This document shows positions 1 through 7,619 of a DNA stretch of 64,000 nucleotides, piece after piece; position 1 is the stretch's first letter; every line of letters begins with the position of its first letter. Source of the DNA: a virus. The position numbers and the translations under genes were made by a program. The notes below the pieces were generated by a model. It was not told where the DNA came from, made no database searches, and saw nothing but the letters and a program-made list of their open reading frames with translations. The DNA lies in the IMG/VR virus record IMGVR_UViG_3300020469_003235, positions 1 through 64,000 of that record; one strand, 5' to 3'.

Positions 1-201
1 ATTCAAAAGGCAACAGGTGCAGAACACTTAGGTGTTTATGTTCAAGCAACACATGGTTGCGTTGAAAACAGAGGTGTAAAGGCACACAGTAGTCTTACAC
101 AAACAACTGTACTCAAAGGTGCATTTAAAGACGATGCGGCTACTAAAAAAGAGTTTATGGATAACATTAAACTTCAACAATCATATGCTTGTGGGAAATA
201 G
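1..201 (+). CDS. folE: GTP cyclohydrolase I, C-terminal part
   Basis: Reading frame 1 is open from the window edge to a TAG at 199-201 and gives 66 residues. The segment ATHGCVENRGVK followed by SSLTQTTVLKG matches the C-terminal core of GTP cyclohydrolase I, including the zinc-ligand Cys in the H-x-C-x3-RGV block. The family converts GTP to dihydroneopterin triphosphate, the first step of folate synthesis and also of the preQ0 (7-deazaguanine) pathway. The stop lies 2 nt before the QueE start, so the two are probably cotranscribed and serve the 7-deazaguanine route. The 5' part of the gene is outside the window. Confidence 0.88.
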   Translation: MQKATGAEHLGVYVQATHGCVENRGVKAHSSLTQTTVLKGAFKDDAATKKEFMDNIKLQQSYACGK

Positions 202-203
202 AC

Positions 204-1097
204 ATGAAACTTAGATATAGCGAAGCATTTTATAGTGTACAAGGTGAAGGACGTTACGTAGGTGTTCCAAGTGTATTTTTACGTACATTTGGTTGTAACT
301 TTCGTTGTATGAACTTTGGTTTAGAAAATGAACCGATGCGAGATGAAAAACAAAAGGCTGGAATTATTCGCAATCAAGAAGTGCAAGACTTACTTGATGC
401 AGGTGTACATGAAACTACAAAAGAATTTAACGACTTACCTATTATACATACAGGCTGTGATACATATGCAAGTATCTATCCTGAGTTTAAGAAATTTAAT
501 AAACAAGCAACTGTAGACGAAGTAGTTGAACACTTGTTAAGTTTATTACCAGAAGGCAAATGGACTATGGACAACGGTCAAGACATCCATTTAATTATGA
601 CAGGAGGCGAACCTTTGTTGGCGTGGCAACGATTGTACGTAGAATTATTTGAGCATCCACGTATGCAGGACTTAAAAAATGTTACATTTGAAACAAACAC
701 TACACAACACTTACACGATGATCTATTCAACTATCTCAACAATCAAGACAGAATCCAAGTCACTTGGTCTTGTTCCCCAAAACTTTCAGTTAGCGGAGAA
801 CCTTGGGAAACTGCTATTAAACCTGATGTGGCTAAACAGTATATTACTGTTACTGATAGCAACTTGTATCTCAAGTTTGTTGTCGCTACTGAAAAAGATT
901 TTGATGAAGTTACAAGAGCTGTTGATGAGTATAGGAGCGCCGGGGTCGAGTGTCCAGTATATCTTATGCCGTTGGGTGGACGTAGTGAAGAATATGTTCT
1001 CAACGTTAAAGAGGTGGCTGAAGCGTGTATGGAGCGGGGATGGAGATTCACCCCCAGACTACACATTTCACTCTTCGGAAATGCGTGGGGAACTTGA
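204..1097 (+). CDS. queE: 7-carboxy-7-deazaguanine synthase (QueE-like radical SAM)
   Basis: The 297-residue protein starts at the ATG at 204, 2 nt after the FolE stop; an in-frame upstream ATG at 189 would lie inside folE. The N-terminus MKLRYSEAFYSVQGEG, then VFLRTFGCNFRC, is typical of QueE, which ring-contracts 6-carboxytetrahydropterin to 7-carboxy-7-deazaguanine using SAM and a 4Fe-4S cluster. MTGGEPLL (GGE motif) follows in mid-protein. The cluster motif is unusual. The first two Cys are C-x3-C, but the third appears only about 60 residues later in TGCDTYAS, after a charged insertion; canonical proteins have it two residues on. FolE plus QueE implies preQ0-type base synthesis, for tRNA queuosine or modified phage DNA. 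Confidence 0.87.
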   Translation: MKLRYSEAFYSVQGEGRYVGVPSVFLRTFGCNFRCMNFGLENEPMRDEKQKAGIIRNQEVQDLLDAGVHETTKEFNDLPIIHTGCDTYASIYPEFKKFNKQATVDEVVEHLLSLLPEGKWTMDNGQDIHLIMTGGEPLLAWQRLYVELFEHPRMQDLKNVTFETNTTQHLHDDLFNYLNNQDRIQVTWSCSPKLSVSGEPWETAIKPDVAKQYITVTDSNLYLKFVVATEKDFDEVTRAVDEYRSAGVECPVYLMPLGGRSEEYVLNVKEVAEACMERGWRFTPRLHISLFGNAWGT

Positions 1098-1101
1098 TAA
1101 A

Positions 1102-1176
1102 ATGAATAAAGACAAACAAAACAAAAAGGATCAAACTGAAGATCCTTCAGATAAAATACGAAAGGCAGGATGGTAA
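1102..1176 (+). CDS. Possible 24-residue charged peptide
   Basis: A tiny open frame starts with an ATG 4 nt after the QueE stop and ends 3 nt before the next gene. It encodes 24 residues rich in Lys, Asp and Gln, ending RKAGW. It has no recognisable domain. Its only support is that it neatly fills the gap between two genes and that an AAGGA-like stretch (AAAAAGGATC) lies just ahead of its end, where it may instead act as leader sequence for the next gene. It could be a real small protein or simply untranslated sequence. Confidence 0.3.
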   Translation: MNKDKQNKKDQTEDPSDKIRKAGW

Positions 1177-1179
1177 TAT

Positions 1180-1551
1180 ATGTTAGATAAAATGAAAGAC
1201 ATGTTGGGCATGAAAACGGCCTCAAAAGATAAAGAACTTTCGCATAGAGATATTATGCTAAAGGAAAAGAAACAAGCAACTAAAAACAAGAAACCCTGGG
1301 TCGGTGTGCTTGATACACAAGTTAACGCAGACAACATTAGAAATGGGTTCTTTGAACTTGATTGGAATAATGAATTTATTGAACAACTACTTGATGCTGG
1401 TTACACTGGCGAAACAAATGAAGAAATAGTTGATCAGTGGTTTAAAGATCTTGCTCGTAATGTATTAGAGGACGAAGGTCACAATACAGATCGAGGAGCA
1501 GGATTTATTAAAACTAAAAATTTAGGCAAAGATAAATCGGAGGTTAAGTAA
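1180..1551 (+). CDS. Conserved-looking hypothetical protein (123 aa)
   Basis: A soluble, charged 123-residue protein starts 3 nt after the preceding small frame and ends by overlapping the next start codon by 1 nt (TAATG). The N-terminus is Lys/Met rich; the centre (about residues 40-95) reads NGFFELDWNNEFIEQLLDAG and looks like a small helical domain. No catalytic motif, signal peptide or membrane segment is visible. Tight coupling with the following oxygenase suggests one transcript. I do not recognise the family with certainty. Confidence 0.7.
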   Translation: MLDKMKDMLGMKTASKDKELSHRDIMLKEKKQATKNKKPWVGVLDTQVNADNIRNGFFELDWNNEFIEQLLDAGYTGETNEEIVDQWFKDLARNVLEDEGHNTDRGAGFIKTKNLGKDKSEVK

Positions 1552-2282
1552 TGTCAATCGTAAGAATTAAAAGTTTTCACCCATTAACTGAGTTTGCACC
1601 AAGTTGGAATATTCCATTATGGTTAACTAACTGGACAGATCATGAGCATGTAGATGCTATTAAAAAATGGATCTTAGAAAACGAAAAAGATATTTTAGAA
1701 AAGTACGAGTACACTTCAACAGGAGGTACTGGATTAAGTGAGGATCATATTACTACACGTTTTGGAAAGTATAATTTACTTTCACAAGACAATCCTGCAT
1801 TTAGCGAACTATTAACATTCTTAAGATATTCGTATATCGAATATGTACAAACTGCACAACTTGAATTAAAAGACTTGCAGATTGTATGTTGGGCAAACAT
1901 TCTTAAACAAAGTGAAGCAATGGCTCCACACTCACACGGTGCTCAGCCAGATTCTTATTTGAGTGGTAACATACATTTAGAAGATTATTCAACTTCAACA
2001 TTTTATAGAAGTTGTTATGATCCGGAATCAAAACTTGGGTTACCAAATAAAAAAGGTGGCTGTGTAATGTTTCCAAGTAGTACACAACACTATACAGGCG
2101 AACATGATTCAAAAGATCCAAGAGTTAGTGTAGCATTTGACCTACGTTTGACTGGAAGTTTTGATGCTAACGAAATGAATGCTATTCCTTTTATGAACAA
2201 GGAAGTGTTAACTCAAATCCAAGAGAACTATAAAACACAAGCACAAGCAAATAAACCGGTTGACAACACTGCTAAAAAGTAG
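1551..2282 (+). CDS. Putative 2OG-Fe(II) oxygenase
   Basis: The 243-residue protein carries HSHGAQPDSYLSGNIHL at about residues 126-142 and a distal QHYTGEHDSKDPRVSVAFDL at about 180-200. This pattern (two early His, then a late His followed by an Arg that would bind 2-oxoglutarate) matches the putative 2OG-Fe(II) oxygenase family common in marine phages. Such enzymes hydroxylate protein or small-molecule substrates; the substrate here is unknown. A consensus sigma70 promoter for the next gene lies in its last codons. A second oxygenase of the same type is encoded at 4545-5159. Confidence 0.72.
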   Translation: MSIVRIKSFHPLTEFAPSWNIPLWLTNWTDHEHVDAIKKWILENEKDILEKYEYTSTGGTGLSEDHITTRFGKYNLLSQDNPAFSELLTFLRYSYIEYVQTAQLELKDLQIVCWANILKQSEAMAPHSHGAQPDSYLSGNIHLEDYSTSTFYRSCYDPESKLGLPNKKGGCVMFPSSTQHYTGEHDSKDPRVSVAFDLRLTGSFDANEMNAIPFMNKEVLTQIQENYKTQAQANKPVDNTAKK

Positions 2283-2288
2283 TATAAT
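2260..2288 (+). promoter_or_regulatory. Consensus sigma70 promoter
   Basis: TTGACA at 2260-2265 and TATAAT at 2283-2288 are separated by exactly 17 nt, which is the perfect bacterial housekeeping consensus. It sits at the end of the 2OG oxygenase gene and 31 nt before the exonuclease start, so it probably drives the exonuclease group early in infection through host RNA polymerase. Confidence 0.85.
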
Positions 2289-2318
2289 AATACTATAATT
2301 TAACAAGAGGACAACTTA

Positions 2319-3311
2319 ATGGCAACTTACATACTCGTTGATACTGCTAACACTTTTTTCCGTGCAAGGCATGTGATAAGAGGTAACCTTACTGATAAGA
2401 TTGGTATGGCGTTTCATATTACACTTGCTGGCGTTAGAAAGGCTTGGCAAGACTTTGACGGTACTCATGTTGTATTTTGTCTTGAAGGACGTAGTTGGCG
2501 TAAAGACTTTTATGAGCCTTACAAGAGAAATAGAAGTGATGCTCGTGCGGCGGCTACTGCACAACAACAAGAAGAAGATGAAGTGTTCTGGGAGTGCTTT
2601 GATGAGTTCAAGGACTATGTAGGAAACAAGACTAATTGTTCTGTATTACAAAATCCGCAACTTGAGGCAGATGATCTTATTGCTGGTTGGGTACAATCAC
2701 ACCCTAACGACAATCATGTTATTATTAGTACTGACGGTGACTTTGCACAATTGATTGCGCCTAACTGTAAACAGTACAACGGTATACAAGATATTACAAT
2801 TACACATGAAGGTTACTTTGACAAGAAAGGTAATCGTGTTTTAGATAAGAAGACAGGCTCAGAGAAGCCTGCACCTAATCCTGCATTTATGTTGTTTGAA
2901 AAGTGTATGCGAGGCGACACAAGTGATAACGTGTTTAGTGCTTATCCTGGTGTTAGAGTAAAAGGTACTAAGAACAAGGTAGGCTTAACAGAAGCATTTG
3001 CAGATAAAGACAGTAAAGGCTACAACTGGAATAACATGATGTTACAACGTTGGGTAGATCATAACGGTGAAGAGCATCGTGTGTTAGACGACTACACACG
3101 TAATGTTGTATTGTGTGATTTGACTGCACAGCCAAGTGAAATTAGAAGTATTATTGATAGTGTAATCAAAGAGGCTACTGTAGAGCCTAAAGCAATTACA
3201 CAAGTAGGTATTAAACTTATGAAGTTTTGTGCTAAACACGATCTTGTTAAAGTAGGTGAGCAAGTACAAAGTTACAGTGAACCTTTAAATGCGAGATATG
3301 TATGCAACTAA
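2319..3311 (+). CDS. 5'-3' exonuclease / RNase H (T4 Rnh-like)
   Basis: The 330-residue protein has the FEN/5'-nuclease signature. YILVDTANTFFRARH at the N-terminus supplies the first metal-binding Asp. Then come a YKRNR segment, EADDLIAGW at about residue 112, STDGDFAQLI at about 138, and CMRGDTSDNVFSAYPGV at about 196, which corresponds to the C-terminal GD-SDN-PG block of the family. T4-type relatives remove RNA primers and process flaps in phage DNA replication. It is preceded by AAGAGG six to seven nt ahead of the ATG and by a consensus sigma70 promoter. Its end overlaps the start of the ParB-like gene. Confidence 0.86.
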   Translation: MATYILVDTANTFFRARHVIRGNLTDKIGMAFHITLAGVRKAWQDFDGTHVVFCLEGRSWRKDFYEPYKRNRSDARAAATAQQQEEDEVFWECFDEFKDYVGNKTNCSVLQNPQLEADDLIAGWVQSHPNDNHVIISTDGDFAQLIAPNCKQYNGIQDITITHEGYFDKKGNRVLDKKTGSEKPAPNPAFMLFEKCMRGDTSDNVFSAYPGVRVKGTKNKVGLTEAFADKDSKGYNWNNMMLQRWVDHNGEEHRVLDDYTRNVVLCDLTAQPSEIRSIIDSVIKEATVEPKAITQVGIKLMKFCAKHDLVKVGEQVQSYSEPLNARYVCN

Positions 3312-3838
3312 TGGACGAAGATTATGCTGACGCATATGAGTTTATATGTTCTTTAGAACCAGCAGTACAAGATCTTGTTAAAACTATACCTATGAATATA
3401 GGCAATGGTTTTCCACATCAAGAGCATTTAAGAGAGAATGCCGCCAAGAAGATTGGTATGATGTTAAGCAAACTACCTGTCCAAAATATACAGGTTGATG
3501 ATATTTTGAAGTTAAATAACTTAGACAATATGCCTCAAGACCCTTATATGGTTAAAGCATTAACAAATATAAGTGGCAAAGAAGGGTATAGAGAAGTGTA
3601 TATAAGGGAACAGAAAGAACGTGATCGACGTGATGATCGCGAAAGAGAGTTTCCTTTAGAGCCTATTATTGAAGCAGTAGAATCCGGGACATGTCGTCCA
3701 CCTTTGATTGTAGAAGTAGAGAGCGGTCGATATGTTATCGATGGCAGAACAAGATTATATGCGGCTTTGGCGGCAAACAAAAGTTTAGACGTAACTGTCA
3801 TAACAACTGAAGTATTAGGAGGAATAAATGACTATTAA
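3302..3838 (+). CDS. ParB/sulfiredoxin-fold protein
   Basis: The 178-residue protein has a C-terminal segment PPLIVEVESGRYVIDGRTRL followed by YAALAA at about residues 133-160. This matches the ParB N-terminal nuclease-like fold, in which GRTR is the conserved turn. A highly charged linker, RREREF-like (KERDRRDDREREF), precedes it, and the N-terminal 100 residues are helical without a known motif. Such phage proteins can be DNA-binding, nuclease or regulatory factors; no function can be assigned. The ATG at 3302 overlaps the exonuclease stop; an alternative ATG at 3311 is equally plausible. Confidence 0.7.
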   Translation: MQLMDEDYADAYEFICSLEPAVQDLVKTIPMNIGNGFPHQEHLRENAAKKIGMMLSKLPVQNIQVDDILKLNNLDNMPQDPYMVKALTNISGKEGYREVYIREQKERDRRDDREREFPLEPIIEAVESGTCRPPLIVEVESGRYVIDGRTRLYAALAANKSLDVTVITTEVLGGINDY

Positions 3839-4319
3839 AGGAAAATCTATTGTAGCAGGCAAGTTTTGGATTGTGGAAGAAGACGGAGAACGTATTGGTA
3901 CTCTTTCAAAGCAAGAAGATAAAACTTATATGTATTGTTGTAACACACATACAAAATTTTACGAAAGCGAAAAGCACTTATCTAAAGAGATTGCAATTGA
4001 ATGGGAAACAACTATTTCTGATGCAAACAAAACAAAAGTTGCAGATAAAGAAGTACATGGCTTTCCAACTTCATGTGTACCGCATAACAGTATGTATGAT
4101 GTAAAAAAGAAACTACCACTGTTTACAAAAAGTAAAAAATCTAAAAGTTTATATTGTGCAGGTTACTACATTATTAAATTTGACAAAGGTTGGGTAAGAA
4201 GTTTTTGTCCTAAAATGGTAACATGTGAAAACTATTTTTCAAAAGGACCATTTAAGTCAGAACTTGAAATGCGTTCAGAACTTTCAAAGGCAAATGCAGA
4301 TGCAAAAAGATCCAATTAA
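3828..4319 (+). CDS. Hypothetical protein (163 aa)
   Basis: The protein is 163 residues long, overlaps the preceding gene by 11 nt and is preceded by AGGAGG (TTAGGAGGAATAA), a strong ribosome site. The sequence is basic, with scattered Cys (YMYCCNTHTKFYESEKHL, SLYCAGYYIIKF). The second half, GYYIIKFDKGWVRSFCPKM, may form a small beta-rich domain. No membrane segment or signal peptide is present. I do not recognise the family. Confidence 0.7.
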   Translation: MTIKGKSIVAGKFWIVEEDGERIGTLSKQEDKTYMYCCNTHTKFYESEKHLSKEIAIEWETTISDANKTKVADKEVHGFPTSCVPHNSMYDVKKKLPLFTKSKKSKSLYCAGYYIIKFDKGWVRSFCPKMVTCENYFSKGPFKSELEMRSELSKANADAKRSN

Positions 4320-4545
4320 TACTATACCTTTAGAAAAGTTTTTTTCGCAAGTAAGAGCCGCCGAGCAAGGCAATGCTAAAGATGTAAGACTAACACTCGA
4401 CGATGCCAAAATACTTGCACTCACATTAGGGCAAATCAATGCCCGACTACTTGGTAACATCGAAGAGTTTATTGCTACCAAGGCAGTTGAAAAAGATTCT
4501 GAAATTGTCAACGTCGAAATGGACGGTGGTGGATTTAAAGAGTAA
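4300..4545 (+). CDS. Small hypothetical protein (81 aa)
   Basis: I chose the ATG at 4300, which overlaps the previous stop by 20 nt; the open frame extends further upstream, but only inside the preceding gene. The product (MQKDPINTIPLEKFFSQVRA and onward) has a predicted helical centre, LTLDDAKILALTLGQINARL, and an acidic, glycine-containing end. The stop and the next start share a base (TAATG). Function is unknown; the pattern resembles small phage accessory or regulatory proteins. Confidence 0.6.
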   Translation: MQKDPINTIPLEKFFSQVRAAEQGNAKDVRLTLDDAKILALTLGQINARLLGNIEEFIATKAVEKDSEIVNVEMDGGGFKE

Positions 4546-5159
4546 TGATAAAACAAACTTTGTTTTCGACAGACATATACAAGGTAAAAGTTAAGCAACA
4601 AGAAGAACTAAAGAGTTTCTTCGTTTCAAACATAGAAAGTGAATATAATGTTAAAGGTCCTAATTGCGATTTCTGCAATGTATACAGTGATTATTTTTCA
4701 GGCGCTCGGCCAGTAGACTGGGAAGACATTCTTCCTAAATATCAATCAACAATACAAGAATTCCTAAACGAATACGGGTATAAAGATACACACAACTGGA
4801 AGGTTGGTATTGATGCTTGGTATAACGTAACAGGTAAAGGTGGTTGGGGAGAAACACACAATCACTTATCAAGTCCAAGAACAATACAAATTAGTGCAGT
4901 ACATTATGTGAAGTTCGATCCTGAACATCATAGCCCTACAATATTTTATAATCCATCAAGCAATGGCATACGTAGCAGTGCTCCTACACCTATTACAGAT
5001 AACCTACCTACAATGTGGCCAAAAGAAGTCATTAATGCAGATGCCTTAGAAGGCGATATGATATTCTTTGCACCATACTTAAACCACAGTATTCCTGTAC
5101 AAAAATCTAATGTACCGCGAATAACGACAGCATTCAACATAACAATTACTGAGAATTAG
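4545..5159 (+). CDS. Putative 2OG-Fe(II) oxygenase
   Basis: The 204-residue protein includes GGWGETHNHLSSPRTIQISAV at about residues 102-122 and GDMIFFAPYLNHSIPVQKS at about 168-186. The H-x-H pair, the later N-H-S and the terminal PRITTAFNITI strand match the putative 2OG-Fe(II) oxygenase family also seen at 1551-2282. The reaction would be hydroxylation of an unknown substrate. The start overlaps the preceding stop by 1 nt. A late-promoter-like ATAAATAT follows directly after its stop and belongs to the next gene. Confidence 0.72.
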   Translation: MIKQTLFSTDIYKVKVKQQEELKSFFVSNIESEYNVKGPNCDFCNVYSDYFSGARPVDWEDILPKYQSTIQEFLNEYGYKDTHNWKVGIDAWYNVTGKGGWGETHNHLSSPRTIQISAVHYVKFDPEHHSPTIFYNPSSNGIRSSAPTPITDNLPTMWPKEVINADALEGDMIFFAPYLNHSIPVQKSNVPRITTAFNITITEN

Positions 5160-5160
5160 G

Positions 5161-5168
5161 ATAAATAT
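5161..5168 (+). promoter_or_regulatory. Late-promoter-like motif ATAAATAT
   Basis: GATAAATATATA begins at the stop of the preceding oxygenase and lies 29 nt upstream of the ATG at 5198. It resembles the T4 late -10 element TATAAATA and the ATAAATAC elements ahead of structural genes in this window, but it lacks the final C and stands in an early-gene setting. Confidence 0.4.
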
Positions 5169-5197
5169 ATACGTAGTTTATAATAAAGGACACGTAT

Positions 5198-5491
5198 ATG
5201 AGTAGACCTAAACCAACAATATTGTTGGAGTACATTGATAAGAAGACTTACAAGTCAGATCAAATACTCGCGGCTGATGCGATTTGGGCAGTTTTCTATC
5301 AGGGAAAACCTTTCAATCTAAAAACACAAAATTCATTATCAAGTTTTCCAGGACCTAAGTATAAGAAAGTTTCTTTTAGTAATCCAGGACATGCACACAA
5401 CCTTGCTAAAAAGTTAAACGACTTATTTAATACTGACGAGTTTACTGTTGTGGAACTTACAGATGGAAAAGTAACCACAGAGGGCAAATAA
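5198..5491 (+). CDS. Hypothetical protein (97 aa)
   Basis: The gene is preceded by AAAGGA 8 nt before the ATG. The 97-residue product, MSRPKPTILLEYIDKKTYKS and onward, contains ADAIWAVFYQGKPFNLKT and GPKYKKVSFSNPGHAHNLAK, a basic alpha/beta-looking small protein. No motif allows an assignment. The stop is 1 nt before the nuclease start, so the two are probably translationally linked. Confidence 0.7.
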   Translation: MSRPKPTILLEYIDKKTYKSDQILAADAIWAVFYQGKPFNLKTQNSLSSFPGPKYKKVSFSNPGHAHNLAKKLNDLFNTDEFTVVELTDGKVTTEGK

Positions 5492-5492
5492 T

Positions 5493-5942
5493 ATGTATGA
5501 ATATAAATGTAAAATTTTAAGAGTAGTAGACGGAGATACAGTTGACGTTGATATCGATCTTGGCTTTGGCATGTGGATGCACAAAGAACGTGTTCGTATG
5601 ATGGGCATCGACACTCCAGAATCCAGAACACGTGATAAAGTGGAGAAAGCATTTGGACTCGCATCAAAAGCAAGACTTAAAGAACTGTTACCAATCGGAT
5701 CCATGCAAATACTCAAAACAGAAATTGACAGAAGTGGAGAAGACAAAAAAGGAAAATTCGGAAGAATCCTTGGAGACTTTATCACAGACGACAAAAGATG
5801 CACTGACATACTTATTGAAGAGGGATATGCTGTAGCATACTTCGGCGGATCGAAAGAAGAAGTTCAAATGAAACATATGGCGAATAGAGAAAAATTAATT
5901 CGCGAAGGTATAGTTACACCACCCAAGCCAAAGAAGAAGTAA
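5493..5942 (+). CDS. Thermonuclease / SNase-like nuclease
   Basis: The 149-residue protein has VVDGDTVDVDID near residue 10 and ERVRMMGIDTPESRT near residue 33, then GKFGRILGDF near residue 88. These hold the acidic metal ligands and the Arg/Glu/Arg catalytic set of staphylococcal nuclease. Length fits the single-domain family. No signal peptide is visible, so it probably acts inside the cell, for example on host DNA or RNA. The C-terminus is a basic PPKPKKK tail. The next gene begins 1 nt downstream (stop TAA then ATG). Confidence 0.86.
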   Translation: MYEYKCKILRVVDGDTVDVDIDLGFGMWMHKERVRMMGIDTPESRTRDKVEKAFGLASKARLKELLPIGSMQILKTEIDRSGEDKKGKFGRILGDFITDDKRCTDILIEEGYAVAYFGGSKEEVQMKHMANREKLIREGIVTPPKPKKK

Positions 5943-6338
5943 ATGAACTGGAAAGAAACCTATACAAAGGTCTTCTTAAAACAAGCAGACATTAGCATTA
6001 ACGAAGCAACCATGAAGCAGTATATGCCAGCATGGTGGCAAAACACACGAGTTAAATCAGAAGGCGGACTTCGATTAACAGATGCTGGTATGATGTTTCT
6101 TACAGAAAAATTAGATTTACTATCATATGATGTTCCGTTTCCAGAGGATTTTCAACTTACAACTAATACAGTAATTTGGTTAGACCGTTTTATTACGTGT
6201 CCATACTACTTAACTAACAGAGGAATCACTGTATTTGATGAAAAGAAAGCACTCGAACTACATCTTTTTAGTGGTGATGTAAAGAAATACGGCCTTAATA
6301 AAGCATTGAAAAGAGCCGACGAAGAACTAACTCCTTGA
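5943..6338 (+). CDS. Hypothetical protein (131 aa)
   Basis: The 131-residue protein begins immediately after the nuclease stop. The sequence MPAWWQNTRVKSEGGLRLTD and the segment TCPYYLTNRGITVFDEKKAL suggest a small winged-helix-like or mixed fold, but this is only an impression. It is the last gene before a hairpin terminator and a new sigma70 promoter, so it closes the transcription unit that starts near 2260. Function is unknown. Confidence 0.7.
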   Translation: MNWKETYTKVFLKQADISINEATMKQYMPAWWQNTRVKSEGGLRLTDAGMMFLTEKLDLLSYDVPFPEDFQLTTNTVIWLDRFITCPYYLTNRGITVFDEKKALELHLFSGDVKKYGLNKALKRADEELTP

Positions 6339-6345
6339 TTTTACT

Positions 6346-6367
6346 GGCTTATTTTGGTAAGCCTTAT
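6346..6367 (+). terminator. Hairpin terminator
   Basis: A perfect 6-bp stem GGCTTA (6346-6351) / TAAGCC (6358-6363) encloses the loop TTTTGG, and TTATT follows. It lies just after the stop at 6338. The same six-base loop occurs in the terminator at 7582-7609. Confidence 0.7.
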
Positions 6368-6400
6368 TCAAAAATAATTCAAAAAAAGTACAAATAATGG

Positions 6401-6429
6401 TTGACCTTTGGTCATAGAGAGTGTATTAT
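6401..6429 (+). promoter_or_regulatory. Sigma70-type promoter
   Basis: TTGACC at 6401-6406 and TATTAT at 6424-6429 are separated by 17 nt. The pair lies 55 nt ahead of the MoxR-like ATPase start and after a terminator, so the ATPase has its own transcription start. The T-rich flanks fit a strong host-type promoter. Confidence 0.75.
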
Positions 6430-6484
6430 ATATACATACTTAGAAATTAAGTATGGCACTGAAGTTAACAAATAGGAGTACAAA

Positions 6485-7573
6485 ATGGAAAACATTGCAA
6501 CAAGAACAATTGGTCCTAATGATGCTAAGAAAAGTATCTTAAGGGCTTTTAAGAAAAAGCGTCCTTTATTCATATGGGGACCTCCAGGTATTGGTAAGTC
6601 AGACATTGTAAGTCAGATTACTGATTCCTTTGAAAAATCAAAACTTATCGACATTCGTTTGTCATTGTGGGATCCAACGGACATCAAAGGTATGCCGTAT
6701 TATGCCGCAAATGATAATACAATGAAATGGGCACCGCCAATGGAACTTCCAGATGCGGCAATGGCTAAAAAATATAAGACCATTGTATTGTTCTTAGATG
6801 AGATGAACTCTGCGGCACCGGCTGTACAAGCGGCGGCATATCAGTTAATCCTTAACCGTAAGGTTGGTACTTATGTACTACCAGACAATGTTCTTATTGT
6901 AGCGGCAGGTAACAGAGATGCTGACAAAGGTGTTACATATAGAATGCCAGCACCGTTGGCAAATAGATTTGTTCACTTAGAACTTAAAGTTGATTTCGAC
7001 GATTGGTTCCAGTGGGCTACTGAAAACAAGATCCACACAGACGTTGTGGGTTACTTAACATTTAGCAAGAAGGACTTGTATGACTTTGATCCAAAAAGCC
7101 CAAGTCGTTCATTTGCTACACCTCGTTCTTGGTCATTTGTATCTGAGTTACTTGAAGATGATGATGACGAGAATACCACTACTGATTTAGTTAGTGGTTC
7201 TGTAGGCGAAGGCCTTGCAGTGAAGTTCATGGCCCATCGTAAGATGGCATCAAAACTTCCGAATCCATCGGAGATTTTGAAAGGTAAAGTAACAGAGTTA
7301 GAAACAAGAGAAATCAGTGCCATGTATTCCTTAACTGTTTCGCTCTGCTATGAACTTAAAGAAGCCAGCGACAAAAACGATAAGACGTTTGACAATCAAG
7401 TCAATAACTTCTTAAAGTTTGCTATGGCGAATTTTGATACTGAATTAGTTGTAATGGGTATCAAGTTGGCACTTACACAATACCAACTACCAATCGATCC
7501 AGATGAAGTAGAGTGTTTTGATGAGTTCCACGAAAAGTTCGGCAAGTATGTAACGGCCGCTCAGGCTTCTTAA
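6485..7573 (+). CDS. MoxR-type AAA+ ATPase
   Basis: The 362-residue protein contains FIWGPPGIGKSDI (Walker A, about residues 29-41), a VLFLDEMNSAAPAVQAAAYQ Walker B at about 100, AAGNRDAD (sensor 1 type) at about 140, and APLANRFVHLEL at about 158, where the Arg is the likely arginine finger. This is the MoxR arrangement. MoxR ATPases act as chaperones that remodel partner proteins, usually together with a VWA-domain protein. Exactly such a partner is encoded next at 7678. An acidic stretch of Asp/Glu (LLEDDDDE) lies near residue 223. It is transcribed from its own promoter and ends at a strong terminator. Confidence 0.88.
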   Translation: MENIATRTIGPNDAKKSILRAFKKKRPLFIWGPPGIGKSDIVSQITDSFEKSKLIDIRLSLWDPTDIKGMPYYAANDNTMKWAPPMELPDAAMAKKYKTIVLFLDEMNSAAPAVQAAAYQLILNRKVGTYVLPDNVLIVAAGNRDADKGVTYRMPAPLANRFVHLELKVDFDDWFQWATENKIHTDVVGYLTFSKKDLYDFDPKSPSRSFATPRSWSFVSELLEDDDDENTTTDLVSGSVGEGLAVKFMAHRKMASKLPNPSEILKGKVTELETREISAMYSLTVSLCYELKEASDKNDKTFDNQVNNFLKFAMANFDTELVVMGIKLALTQYQLPIDPDEVECFDEFHEKFGKYVTAAQAS

Positions 7574-7581
7574 ACTATTTT

Positions 7582-7616
7582 GGGGTAGTATATTTTGGTA
7601 TGCTACCCCAATCTTT
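7582..7616 (+). terminator. Hairpin terminator
   Basis: The arms GGGGTAGTATA (7582-7592) and TATGCTACCCC (7599-7609) pair over 11 bp with one G-T wobble around a TTTTGG loop, and AATCTTTT follows. It lies 8 nt after the ATPase stop. Because the VWA gene downstream has its own promoter, this probably separates the two units or lets them be expressed in different ratios. Confidence 0.85.
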
Positions 7617-7619
7617 TGG

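Noticed and set aside
679-1101. Upstream part of the frame containing the 24-aa peptide
   Set aside because: It overlaps QueE in another frame and looks like noise; only the segment after 1102 could be translated.
743-1225. 160-aa minus-strand frame opposite QueE
   Set aside because: It is antisense to a well-supported QueE gene and the small gene after it, with no motif.
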